Source: Imtechella halotolerans
GTDB taxonomy: Bacteria; Bacteroidota; Bacteroidia; Flavobacteriales; Flavobacteriaceae
Assembly (NCBI RefSeq): GCF_028743515.2
Contig: NZ_CP117969.2
Coordinates: 1,609,001-1,673,000, forward strand
DNA: 64,000 nucleotides
Direction: 5' to 3'
The notes under the pieces were generated by a model. The model was not told the origin of the DNA, did no database searches, and saw only the letters and a list, made by a program, of their open reading frames with translations. The position numbers and the translations under genes were made by a program. Positions 28,382-35,319 of this stretch are shown in pieces; position 1 is the first letter of the stretch, and the number at the start of each line of letters is the position of its first letter.

Positions 28382-29332
28382 ATGAATATATCGGTAGTTA
28401 TTCCGCTTTTAAACGAAGAAGAATCTATAAAAGAACTATATGATTGGATTGCAGTAGTACTGCAATCCAATCATTTTTCATATGAACTTATTTTTATTGA
28501 TGACGGCAGTATTGATTCCTCATGGCAACAAATTGAAGTTATTTCTCAAAGTGATCCGAGAGTTAAAGGAATTCGATTTTTAAAAAACTATGGAAAATCA
28601 CAAGCCTTACATGCCGGTTTTGAAGTTGCACAAGGTGATGTTGTAATCACCATGGATGCTGATCTTCAAGACAACCCTGAAGAAATTCCTGAACTTTATA
28701 GACTCATCACTCAGGAGGGTTTTGACCTGGTATCTGGATGGAAAAAGAAAAGATATGATTCTGTACTCACCAAGAACATGCCTTCCAAACTGTTCAATTG
28801 GGCAGCTCGTCGAACTTCAGGTCTTCACCTACATGACTTCAATTGTGGGCTAAAAGCATATCAAAACAAGGTTATAAAGAATATAGATGTACACGGCGAA
28901 ATGCATCGATATATACCTGTACTTGCCAAAAATGCCGGTTTTAATCGTATTACTGAAAAAGTAGTTCAACATCAGGCTCGTAAATATGGGCAAACCAAAT
29001 TTGGCGTTGAACGCTTTATAAATGGCTTCCTAGACCTCATTACCATCTGGTTTATTTCTCGATTTGGAAAACAACCCATGCACCTCTTTGGCGCCTTAGG
29101 TGTTTTAATGTTTTTCATTGGAAGTATTTTTACAGCATACCTTGGAATAGATAAATTATTTATTAACCCAACGGGTAGACTTCTAACCGAAAGACCTCAG
29201 TTTTACATCGCACTTACGACTATGATCATTGGGACGCAATTTTTTCTGGCTGGTTTTCTTGGAGAAATGGTTCTCCAATCAAGGCGAAATGAGGCCCGGT
29301 ACAAAATAGCCGAGACCACATCAAAGTCTTAA
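28382..29332 (+). CDS. Family 2 glycosyltransferase (DPM1/GtrB-like) with two C-terminal helices
   Basis: 316 residues. A GT-A domain starts VVIPLLNEEESI, with IDDGSIDSSW near 48 and the catalytic DxD in MDADLQDNPEE near 91. Two hydrophobic helices (about 234-256 and 273-295) anchor it in the inner membrane, as in polyprenyl-phosphate glycosyltransferases (GtrB/ArnC type). It likely loads a sugar onto undecaprenyl phosphate for envelope glycan modification. Codons 20-31 contain a near-perfect 33-nt inverted repeat. It sits between DUF4199 and a phosphosugar mutase gene. Confidence 0.92.
   Translation: MNISVVIPLLNEEESIKELYDWIAVVLQSNHFSYELIFIDDGSIDSSWQQIEVISQSDPRVKGIRFLKNYGKSQALHAGFEVAQGDVVITMDADLQDNPEEIPELYRLITQEGFDLVSGWKKKRYDSVLTKNMPSKLFNWAARRTSGLHLHDFNCGLKAYQNKVIKNIDVHGEMHRYIPVLAKNAGFNRITEKVVQHQARKYGQTKFGVERFINGFLDLITIWFISRFGKQPMHLFGALGVLMFFIGSIFTAYLGIDKLFINPTGRLLTERPQFYIALTTMIIGTQFFLAGFLGEMVLQSRRNEARYKIAETTSKS
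28440..28474. repeat. 17-bp-arm inverted repeat inside the glycosyltransferase gene
   Basis: Arm TGATTGGATTGCAGTA (28441-28456), one central G, then its exact reverse complement (28458-28473). One more A/T pair extends it outward. There is no T run, so it is not a terminator. Confidence 0.9.
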
Positions 29333-29373
29333 TAAAGGAAGATAGGCTCTTAAAAGAAAGGCTCTAAAATAAT

Positions 29374-29381
29374 TACCTTTG
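29374..29381 (+). promoter_or_regulatory. Candidate -7 element for the phosphosugar mutase gene
   Basis: TACCTTTG, exact TAnnTTTG, 17 nt before the ATG. It suggests a start inside the cluster with a very short leader. No clear -33 TTG. Confidence 0.45.
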
Positions 29382-29398
29382 CTAAAATTTCAACAATT

Positions 29399-31111
29399 AT
29401 GAATACCTCTGTTACCACGATAGCGCAGACATGGCTGACTGACACATTTGACAATGAGACACGTAATGAAGTAGCGCAATTAATAGCCAACAACCCACAA
29501 GAATTACAAGAACGTTTTTATAAAAATTTAGAATTTGGTACCGGAGGTATGCGCGGTATTATGGGGGTTGGAACCAACCGTATTAATAAATACACCCTTG
29601 GCCGAAACACCCAAAGTCTTAGCAATTACCTTAAAAAAGTGTATCCACAAGACACCATTAAAGTAGCCATTGCTTATGACTGCCGCCACAATTCCCAATC
29701 CCTTGCCCAAATAGTTTCCGATGTTTTCTCAGCCAATGGGATTCAGGTGTATCTATTTGAGCAATTACGCCCTACACCGGAGTTATCTTTTTCCGTTAAA
29801 CATTTAGGATGTCATTGTGGTATTGTTCTGACCGCCTCACATAATCCCCCTGAATACAATGGATACAAAGTATATTGGACCGATGGTGGACAACTAGTAC
29901 CCCCGCAAGATGCTGAAATTATTCAAGAAATTGAATCCATTGATTTTAGCGATATAAAATTTGAATCTCAACCCTCTCTTATCACATTAATTGGTCAAGA
30001 AGTAGACGAAGCATTTATAACTGCTTCATTAAAAAACGGATCTTTTAATACCGCTGGAAGAGAGAATCTAAAAATAGTTTTTACTTCATTACACGGCACT
30101 TCTATTACCATCATCCCTGAAGTTTTAAAACGAGCAGGCTATGACCAATTACATATTGTATCAGAACAAGCTACACCCGATGGTAATTTTCCAACTGTAA
30201 AATCTCCCAATCCAGAAGAACCCGAGGCACTAACAATGGCTTTAAGCCAAGCAGAAGAAATTAATGCTGATATGGTTATTGGAACAGATCCAGACAGTGA
30301 TAGATTAGGTGTTGCCGTTAGAAACCTTGAAGGAAAAATGATCCTTCTTAATGGAAACCAAACAATGGTCCTAATGACTAATTTCTTATTAAACCAATGG
30401 AAAACCAAAGGTTTAAAAGGGAATGAATTCATAGGATCGACCATTGTGTCTACCCCAATGATGCTCTCTCTTGCAGAAGCCTATGGTATCGACTGTAAAG
30501 TTGGTCTGACCGGTTTTAAATGGATCGCTAAAATGATAAAAGACCATCCCCACCAGCCTTTTATAGGTGGTGGCGAAGAAAGTTTTGGCTTTATGGTTGG
30601 TGATTTTGTTCGTGATAAAGATGCGGTTACGGCTTCTCTACTTGCCTGTGAAATGGCAGCTCAAGCTAAGGCCTCAGGTAGTTCCCTATATGAGACGCTT
30701 ATTCAAATGTATATAGACTTTGGATTCTACAAGGAACGGCTTATTTCGCTTACTAAAAAAGGAATAAGTGGTCAAGAAGAAATTAATCATATGATGATTC
30801 AATTACGAAACAACCCATTAAAGGAAATTGGCGGTTCAAAAATTGTTCGTATTGAAGATTACAAATCATCTATAGCCACAGATATACTAAGTGGTGCAAC
30901 ATCCACCATTGATGTTCCCAAGTCCAATGTATTAATATATTACACCGAAGATGGTAGTAAAATTGCAGCCCGACCTAGTGGTACGGAACCTAAAATTAAA
31001 TTTTACTTTAGTGTAAACACCCAAATGAAAAGTATCGATGATTTTGCTTCAACAGAACAAATGTTGGAAACTAAAATTGACACCATAATTAAACAAATGA
31101 AATTAGATTAA
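29399..31111 (+). CDS. Phospho-sugar mutase (phosphoglucomutase/phosphomannomutase family)
   Basis: 570 residues, the length of the PgcA-like long form. The phosphoserine loop TASHNPPEYNGYK has Ser147. The Mg loop is D297-P-D299-S-D301-R. The sugar-binding GGGEESFGF lies near 402, and the phosphate-binding RPSGTEPKIKFY is near the C-terminus. It interconverts hexose 1- and 6-phosphates, supplying nucleotide-sugar synthesis. Its stop overlaps the start of the ABC exporter by one base, so the two are translationally coupled. The exact sugar is not determined. Confidence 0.95.
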   Translation: MNTSVTTIAQTWLTDTFDNETRNEVAQLIANNPQELQERFYKNLEFGTGGMRGIMGVGTNRINKYTLGRNTQSLSNYLKKVYPQDTIKVAIAYDCRHNSQSLAQIVSDVFSANGIQVYLFEQLRPTPELSFSVKHLGCHCGIVLTASHNPPEYNGYKVYWTDGGQLVPPQDAEIIQEIESIDFSDIKFESQPSLITLIGQEVDEAFITASLKNGSFNTAGRENLKIVFTSLHGTSITIIPEVLKRAGYDQLHIVSEQATPDGNFPTVKSPNPEEPEALTMALSQAEEINADMVIGTDPDSDRLGVAVRNLEGKMILLNGNQTMVLMTNFLLNQWKTKGLKGNEFIGSTIVSTPMMLSLAEAYGIDCKVGLTGFKWIAKMIKDHPHQPFIGGGEESFGFMVGDFVRDKDAVTASLLACEMAAQAKASGSSLYETLIQMYIDFGFYKERLISLTKKGISGQEEINHMMIQLRNNPLKEIGGSKIVRIEDYKSSIATDILSGATSTIDVPKSNVLIYYTEDGSKIAARPSGTEPKIKFYFSVNTQMKSIDDFASTEQMLETKIDTIIKQMKLD

Positions 31112-32934
31112 TGAACTACTTTAAAAAAATACTTCTTTTTATAACACCCTACAAGAAATATGCGTATCTGAATATTTTTTTCAACGTACTATATGCCTTG
31201 TTTAGTGCCCTTTCATTTGTTGCTCTTATCCCTATGCTTAATGTTCTTTTCGAAGAAAGTGAGCGTCTTTACACAAAACCAGTCTATGAAGGTTTAGGAG
31301 GATTGAAAGACTATATTGGATCTTATCTTAATTATCAGGTTTCTATGTATGCCGGAGAAGATGAGATGAAGGCGTTGGTACTAGTAATAGCTCTGGTTAT
31401 TTTTCTATTTCTTCTTAAAAACATATTCAATTATTTGGCTATGTTTTTTATCACATTTCTACGTAATGGGGTTCTTAAAGATATTCGCAATAAGTTGTAT
31501 GCGAAAATAACTGAGCTCCCAATATCCTATTATTCAGAAAAAAGAAAAGGTGACATAATGGCCAGAATCACCTCAGATGTACTGGAGATTCAACATTCAA
31601 TTCTATCTATTCTGGAACTTATAGTTCGCGAACCGCTTACTATTGTATTTACCATTCTGGTCATGTTTGGGATTAGCACCAAGCTAACTTTATTTGTGTT
31701 TATTTTCATTCCGATCTCAGGGATTATCATTTCCAGAATTGGTAAAACACTTAAACGAAAGTCAGACAAGGTTCAAAAAGAATCTGGGGAATTTCTATCT
31801 ATAGTTGAAGAAACATTAGGAGGTCTACGAATTGTAAAAGCCTTCAATGCAGAAAAGCTATTTATTGACAAATTCCAACATTCAACCAATCGCTTTTTTA
31901 GATTTTCAAATAGTTTATTAAATAGGCAAAATCTAGCATCACCCACCAGCGAATTTCTGGGTATCCTCATAATTGCAGTATTGCTTTGGTTTGGTGGCTC
32001 CATGGTTCTAATTGAAAAAACACTAAATGCATCAGAATTCATAGCCTATATGGGGTTGGCCTATAATATTCTCACTCCCGCTAAAGCCATTAGTAAGGCA
32101 GTTTATGGTGTAAGGAAAGGAGATGCTGCAGCAGCTCGAGTAATGGAGGTTTTAGAAACGGAGAATACTATCAAAGATAGCCCTAATGCTATCGATAAAG
32201 CATCCTTCGAAAGTGCTATAAACCTAACTAACGTTTCGTTCAAATATGAAGACGAATTCGTCTTGAAAAACTTTTCGTTACAAATACCAAAAGGAAAGAC
32301 AGTCGCTTTAGTTGGTCAATCTGGTAGTGGAAAAAGCACTATAGCCAATTTGATTACCCGCTTTTATGATGTGAATGAAGGAACTATTGATATCGATGGT
32401 GTAAACATTAAGCAAATTTCCAAAACCTCACTGCGAAGCCTTATGGGCATAGTATCTCAAGATTCTATTTTATTTAACGATACAGTGGCAAACAATATTA
32501 GACTTGGCAAACCAAATGCAACCGAAGAAGAGTTAATTGAGGCTACCCAAATAGCTAATGCCTACGAATTTATTAAAGAATTACCAGACGAAATGCAGAC
32601 CAACATTGGAGATTCTGGAGGAAAACTTAGTGGTGGCCAAAAGCAACGTCTTAGTATTGCTAGAGCCGTCCTAAAGAATCCACCGATAATGATTCTAGAT
32701 GAAGCAACTTCAGCATTGGATACCGAAAGTGAGAAATTAGTTCAAACAGCGCTGGAAAACATGATGAAAAACAGGACTTCAATTGTAATCGCTCATAGAC
32801 TTTCCACCATACAAAATGCTGATTTAATTGTGGTCATGCAAAAAGGAGAAATAGTAGAACAAGGAACACATAATGAATTACTTGCATTAAAAGGATCATA
32901 CCATAAGTTAGTGGCTATGCAATCTTTTAGTTAA
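31111..32934 (+). CDS. ABC exporter, MsbA-like (fused membrane and ATPase domains)
   Basis: 607 residues. Six transmembrane helices cover about 1-325. The nucleotide-binding domain has Walker A GQSGSGKST near 402, Q-loop VSQDS, signature LSGGQKQR near 506, Walker B IMILDEATSALD and H-loop AHRLST. It is a homodimeric type IV exporter resembling MsbA, so a role in flipping lipid A or another lipid-linked glycan is plausible given the GT2 and mutase neighbours. Its start overlaps the preceding stop (TAATG). Transcription ends at the palindrome at 32954. Confidence 0.93.
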   Translation: MNYFKKILLFITPYKKYAYLNIFFNVLYALFSALSFVALIPMLNVLFEESERLYTKPVYEGLGGLKDYIGSYLNYQVSMYAGEDEMKALVLVIALVIFLFLLKNIFNYLAMFFITFLRNGVLKDIRNKLYAKITELPISYYSEKRKGDIMARITSDVLEIQHSILSILELIVREPLTIVFTILVMFGISTKLTLFVFIFIPISGIIISRIGKTLKRKSDKVQKESGEFLSIVEETLGGLRIVKAFNAEKLFIDKFQHSTNRFFRFSNSLLNRQNLASPTSEFLGILIIAVLLWFGGSMVLIEKTLNASEFIAYMGLAYNILTPAKAISKAVYGVRKGDAAAARVMEVLETENTIKDSPNAIDKASFESAINLTNVSFKYEDEFVLKNFSLQIPKGKTVALVGQSGSGKSTIANLITRFYDVNEGTIDIDGVNIKQISKTSLRSLMGIVSQDSILFNDTVANNIRLGKPNATEEELIEATQIANAYEFIKELPDEMQTNIGDSGGKLSGGQKQRLSIARAVLKNPPIMILDEATSALDTESEKLVQTALENMMKNRTSIVIAHRLSTIQNADLIVVMQKGEIVEQGTHNELLALKGSYHKLVAMQSFS

Positions 32935-32953
32935 AGAAAACAATTTATGATAC

Positions 32954-32987
32954 GCAAAAAGGGACAACAATTGTTGTCCCTTTTTGC
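32954..32987. terminator. Perfect 34-bp palindrome, bidirectional terminator
   Basis: 17-bp arms with no spacer (GCAAAAAGGGACAACAA and its complement). On the plus strand it ends the ABC exporter transcript. On the minus strand it ends the first of the three tandem RNA units. Confidence 0.9.
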
Positions 32988-33089
32988 ATGTAGGAAGTAT
33001 AATCCGATTTGGGGCAAACTATCTTCCAATACGTTTTGTCTGTCTTATTAAAATCTTAAAAGGTGTCTAATCTCATTAACATTTCAACA
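32954..33089 (-). ncRNA. Candidate small RNA, unit A
   Basis: Predicted minus-strand RNA of about 136 nt. It starts just after the -7-like TACTTTAG (33093-33100) and ends at the palindromic terminator. An internal hairpin (32993-33027) has stem GGAAG/CTTCC extended by ATA/TAT and a loop carrying GCCCCAAAT. The two UUAAU-AGA-GACA repeats lie in the 5' half. The family is not one I can name. Confidence 0.6.
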
Positions 33090-33092
33090 CTG

Positions 33093-33152
33093 CTAAAGTA
33101 GTAGTTTTATTTAAATCATCGTTATATTGATGCTTTTTTTCGATGAAATACA
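33093..33152 (-). promoter_or_regulatory. Predicted promoter and upstream element of unit A RNA
   Basis: Minus strand: TGTATTTCATCG plus A-tract (33135-33152), 34 nt, then TACTTTAG (33093-33100). No -33 TTG is present, which would fit an activator or alternative sigma factor. Confidence 0.45.
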
Positions 33153-33201
33153 ATCAAACAAAGGATTTTGATGTAATTTTCCTACTTTTTAAGCGTTAAA
33201 C

Positions 33202-33338
33202 AAAAAAGAAAGAGATTACTTTGGGCAATCTCTTTCTCTTGTAGGCTATAAATTGTCATTGGGGCAATATATAGCTTTTTCGTGTCAATCTTATTAAAAC
33301 AAAAAGTAAAGGTGTCTAATCTTATTAATGTTTTAACA
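33202..33338 (-). ncRNA. Candidate small RNA, unit B
   Basis: Predicted minus-strand RNA of about 137 nt. The internal hairpin pairs GCTATA (33245-33250) with TATAGC (33270-33275) plus ATTG with CAAT, leaving loop CCCCAATGA. The terminator stem GAAAGAGATT (33208-33217) / AATCTCTTTC (33227-33236) is followed by six T on the minus strand but lacks a T run on the plus strand, which fixes the direction. Confidence 0.6.
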
Positions 33339-33341
33339 TTG

Positions 33342-33401
33342 CTAAAATACAATTTTCTCGAAAACATCAGACTAAATGAACTATTTTTTCGATAAACAAC
33401 A
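33342..33401 (-). promoter_or_regulatory. Predicted promoter and upstream element of unit B RNA
   Basis: Minus strand: TGTTGTTTATCG plus A-tract (33384-33401), 34 nt, then TATTTTAG (33342-33349). The upstream element is the most diverged of the three, but the spacing is identical. Confidence 0.45.
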
Positions 33402-33452
33402 CAAATTTTACACTTTTGTATTACTTTTCTTATATTCTACATAATTCTGAAT

Positions 33453-33592
33453 AAAAAAATAAGGGACCGCTATGATGCCGTCCCTTACTTTTGCGTAGGA
33501 AAAAAAATGATTTGGGGCATTTATTTTTCCAGTTAACTCTGTCTGTCTCATTAAAACAATTAAAGGTGTCTAATCTTATTATCATTTTAACA
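33453..33592 (-). ncRNA. Candidate small RNA, unit C
   Basis: Predicted minus-strand RNA of about 140 nt. The internal hairpin pairs GGAAAAAAAATG (33498-33509) with CATTTATTTTTCC (33518-33530, one bulged A), leaving loop CCCCAAAT. The terminator stem TAAGGGAC/GTCCCTTA (33460-33467 and 33480-33487) is followed by seven T on the minus strand. It is the unit closest to the sigma factor gene. Confidence 0.6.
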
Positions 33593-33595
33593 CTG

Positions 33596-33655
33596 CTAAA
33601 ATAGTAGTATTCATTAAATAATCGGCATAATGTACCTTTTTTTCGATGAAATACA
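33596..33655 (-). promoter_or_regulatory. Predicted promoter and upstream element of unit C RNA
   Basis: Minus strand: TGTATTTCATCG plus A-tract (33638-33655), 34 nt, then TATTTTAG (33596-33603). Same layout as units A and B. Confidence 0.45.
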
Positions 33656-33767
33656 CTTAATGCATTATTATTGTAGCTCATTTCTTATTATAATTAGAAA
33701 TAACAAAGCTATTTCATCATTAAACTTTTTCATTGTATATTGGTCTAATAGCGTAGAATCACATATT

Positions 33768-34310
33768 TTGAACAACGAATCACTATTTATAGAGCAACTT
33801 CAAGATCCAAAAAGAAGTGATATTGCCTTTAAAAAGCTAGTTTCTGATTATCAGGAACGACTTTACTGGCACATAAGAAGAATGGTGATAAACCACGACG
33901 ATGCCGATGACGTCTTACAAAATACATTTATAAAGGTGTTCAGAAGCATACATTCTTTTAAAGGAGAGAGCTCCCTGTACTCTTGGATGTATCGGATTGC
34001 TACTAATGAAGCCATCACTTTCATAAACCAAAGAGCTAAAAAGAATAATGTATCCAATGAACAATGGCAAATGCAGGCGGTCGACAATCTGGAAGCCGAC
34101 AGCTACTTCGAAGGTGATGAGATAGCCTATAAACTTCAGAAAGCGATTGCAACATTACCAGAAAAGCAACGTATTGTTTTTAATATGAAATATTTTGAGG
34201 CCTTAAAGTATGAACAAATGTCTGAAATCCTAGACACTTCAATAGGAGCATTAAAAGCCTCCTATCATCACGCCGTAAAAAAAATAGAAGAATATTTATC
34301 TAAGGATTAA
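33768..34310 (+). CDS. ECF-type RNA polymerase sigma factor
   Basis: 180 residues if it starts at the TTG at 33768 (NNESLFIEQL, which homologues share). The frame is open upstream to 33630, but that part overlaps RNA unit C and looks non-coding. Region 2 has DDADDVLQNTFIKVF and SSLYSWMYRIATNEAITF. Region 4 has LPEKQRIVFNMKYFE and the helix-turn-helix GALKASYHHAVKKIEE. It redirects RNA polymerase to a small regulon, probably for envelope stress given the downstream genes. It is first in a three-gene cassette. Confidence 0.9.
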   Translation: MNNESLFIEQLQDPKRSDIAFKKLVSDYQERLYWHIRRMVINHDDADDVLQNTFIKVFRSIHSFKGESSLYSWMYRIATNEAITFINQRAKKNNVSNEQWQMQAVDNLEADSYFEGDEIAYKLQKAIATLPEKQRIVFNMKYFEALKYEQMSEILDTSIGALKASYHHAVKKIEEYLSKD

Positions 34311-34345
34311 ACCTTTACAAAGAAAACATAGTCTAAGTAAGCGAT

Positions 34346-34846
34346 ATGAAAATGAACAATCAACATAAAAGCAATGTACATTTCAGAGTTCCTGAAAATT
34401 ATTTTCAAGAATTCTCAGATCGTCTACATTCTCATATTCAATTAGAAAAACGACTTGGTCAAACTTCTGACGGTTTTAAAGTACCTGGAGGATATTTTAA
34501 AGAAACAAGTGAAAACCTCCTTCGCCATGTTCACTCCAAACCAAAAGTATTCAATTTAAATAAATTTGTCTACTATGCAGCTGCAGTGATGTTAATAGGC
34601 CTAATGATAACAGGTATATACCAACAAACAAATCCCTCAACGACTCAGTTCTCTTCATCAGAAATTGAATCTCTAATGGAAGATGGTGTGATTCCAATGA
34701 ACGCTCAATTACTTTCCGAACTATTTACTGCTGAAGACTTTGAAAACATAAGCATGAACCTTACAAGTATAGACAACACTATTCTTGAAGAATACTTAAA
34801 AGAAAATTACATTGATTACGATCTTGATTACCTTATAAATGAATAA
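34346..34846 (+). CDS. Single-pass membrane protein of the ECF cassette, possible anti-sigma factor
   Basis: 166 residues. Residues 1-70 are cytoplasmic and contain an internal duplication: FRVPENYFQEFSDRLHSHI (about 13-31) and FKVPGGYFKETSENLLRHV (about 46-64). One transmembrane helix (about 74-93) and an acidic C-terminal part (YLKENYIDYDLDYLINE) follow. The position directly after an ECF sigma gene and the topology suggest an anti-sigma or sigma-associated role. No ZAS zinc motif is present. It lies 35 nt after the sigma gene and 2 nt before the next gene. Confidence 0.7.
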   Translation: MKMNNQHKSNVHFRVPENYFQEFSDRLHSHIQLEKRLGQTSDGFKVPGGYFKETSENLLRHVHSKPKVFNLNKFVYYAAAVMLIGLMITGIYQQTNPSTTQFSSSEIESLMEDGVIPMNAQLLSELFTAEDFENISMNLTSIDNTILEEYLKENYIDYDLDYLINE

Positions 34847-34848
34847 CT

Positions 34849-35319
34849 ATGTTACAGTTACACCCCCATAAAATGAGTTTTCGAATACTCCTCTCAACCG
34901 TATTGATGTGCCTAACATTTTATGCCAATGCACAAAAACCAAGTGAGGACAGCAAAGAGCGTATAAAGGCTCTAAAAGTTGCCTACATTACAGAAAATCT
35001 AGATTTAACTCCTGAAGAAGCGGTAAAATTTTGGCCAATTTACAATGCCTACGAAGAACGTGTACACCATTTAAAATATGTTGAGCTGAGACCCATTCGG
35101 GCTCAATTCAGAGATAATGCTATTAGTGAAGCCAAAGCGAGAGAACTACTAGATAAGGCGATTGATATTGATGATAAAATCCACCGTGAGAGACAACAAC
35201 TGATTAGAAATCTACGAAAAGAAATTTCAGCCAAAAAAGTCATGATGTTGAAAAAAACGGAGGATGATTTCTACCATCAATTATACAAGCAATTACGTGA
35301 TAAGAAATCAAAAAATTAA
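34849..35319 (+). CDS. Exported sensor of ECF-type sigma factor (Spy/CpxP-like)
   Basis: 156 residues with a signal peptide (about 10-28, ending ANAQ). The mature part is helical and highly charged, with LDLTPEEAVKFWPIYNAYEE near 53 and repeated Glu/Arg/Lys heptad-like stretches, resembling the LTxxQ-type Spy/CpxP periplasmic stress sensors. In flavobacteria such proteins close the sigma / membrane protein / sensor cassette. It probably reports periplasmic protein stress. Its stop overlaps the stop of the convergent next gene by 4 nt, so no terminator fits between them. Confidence 0.85.
   Translation: MLQLHPHKMSFRILLSTVLMCLTFYANAQKPSEDSKERIKALKVAYITENLDLTPEEAVKFWPIYNAYEERVHHLKYVELRPIRAQFRDNAISEAKARELLDKAIDIDDKIHRERQQLIRNLRKEISAKKVMMLKKTEDDFYHQLYKQLRDKKSKN

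Larger units (their letters stand above)
32954..33655 (-). repeat. Three tandem about 250-bp units (candidate small-RNA array)
   Basis: Units begin at about 32954, 33202 and 33453. On the plus strand each contains, in order: a terminator-like hairpin, GTAGG, a hairpin around TTGGGGCA, two related blocks (GTCTGTCTTATTAAAA-like, then GTGTCTAATCTTATTAA), AACACTGCTAAAATA and TTTTTTCGATGAAATACA. Spacing from the CTAAARTA box to the last block is identical in all three: the block starts 35 nt after the box ends. Sequence between blocks has diverged. It does not look coding: the best shared frame has an in-frame stop in the first unit and unrelated ends in the others. Confidence 0.85.

Noticed and set aside
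32954-33655. CRISPR array or mobile-element repeats
   Set aside because: The units are about 250 bp and diverged, with no short identical repeats, spacers, cas genes, transposase or target-site duplications.
33182-33681. Two minus-strand open frames (33182-33367 and 33430-33681) sharing the residues IRLDTF
   Set aside because: They overlap RNA units B and C. The shared residues follow from the conserved DNA block, unit A has an in-frame stop at the same place, and the C-terminal parts are unrelated and run through the terminator stems. Non-coding RNA explains the conservation better.
33630-33767. Upstream extension of the ECF sigma factor frame
   Set aside because: It overlaps the upstream element of RNA unit C, encodes residues unlike region 1/2 of ECF factors, and homologues begin near NNESLF.
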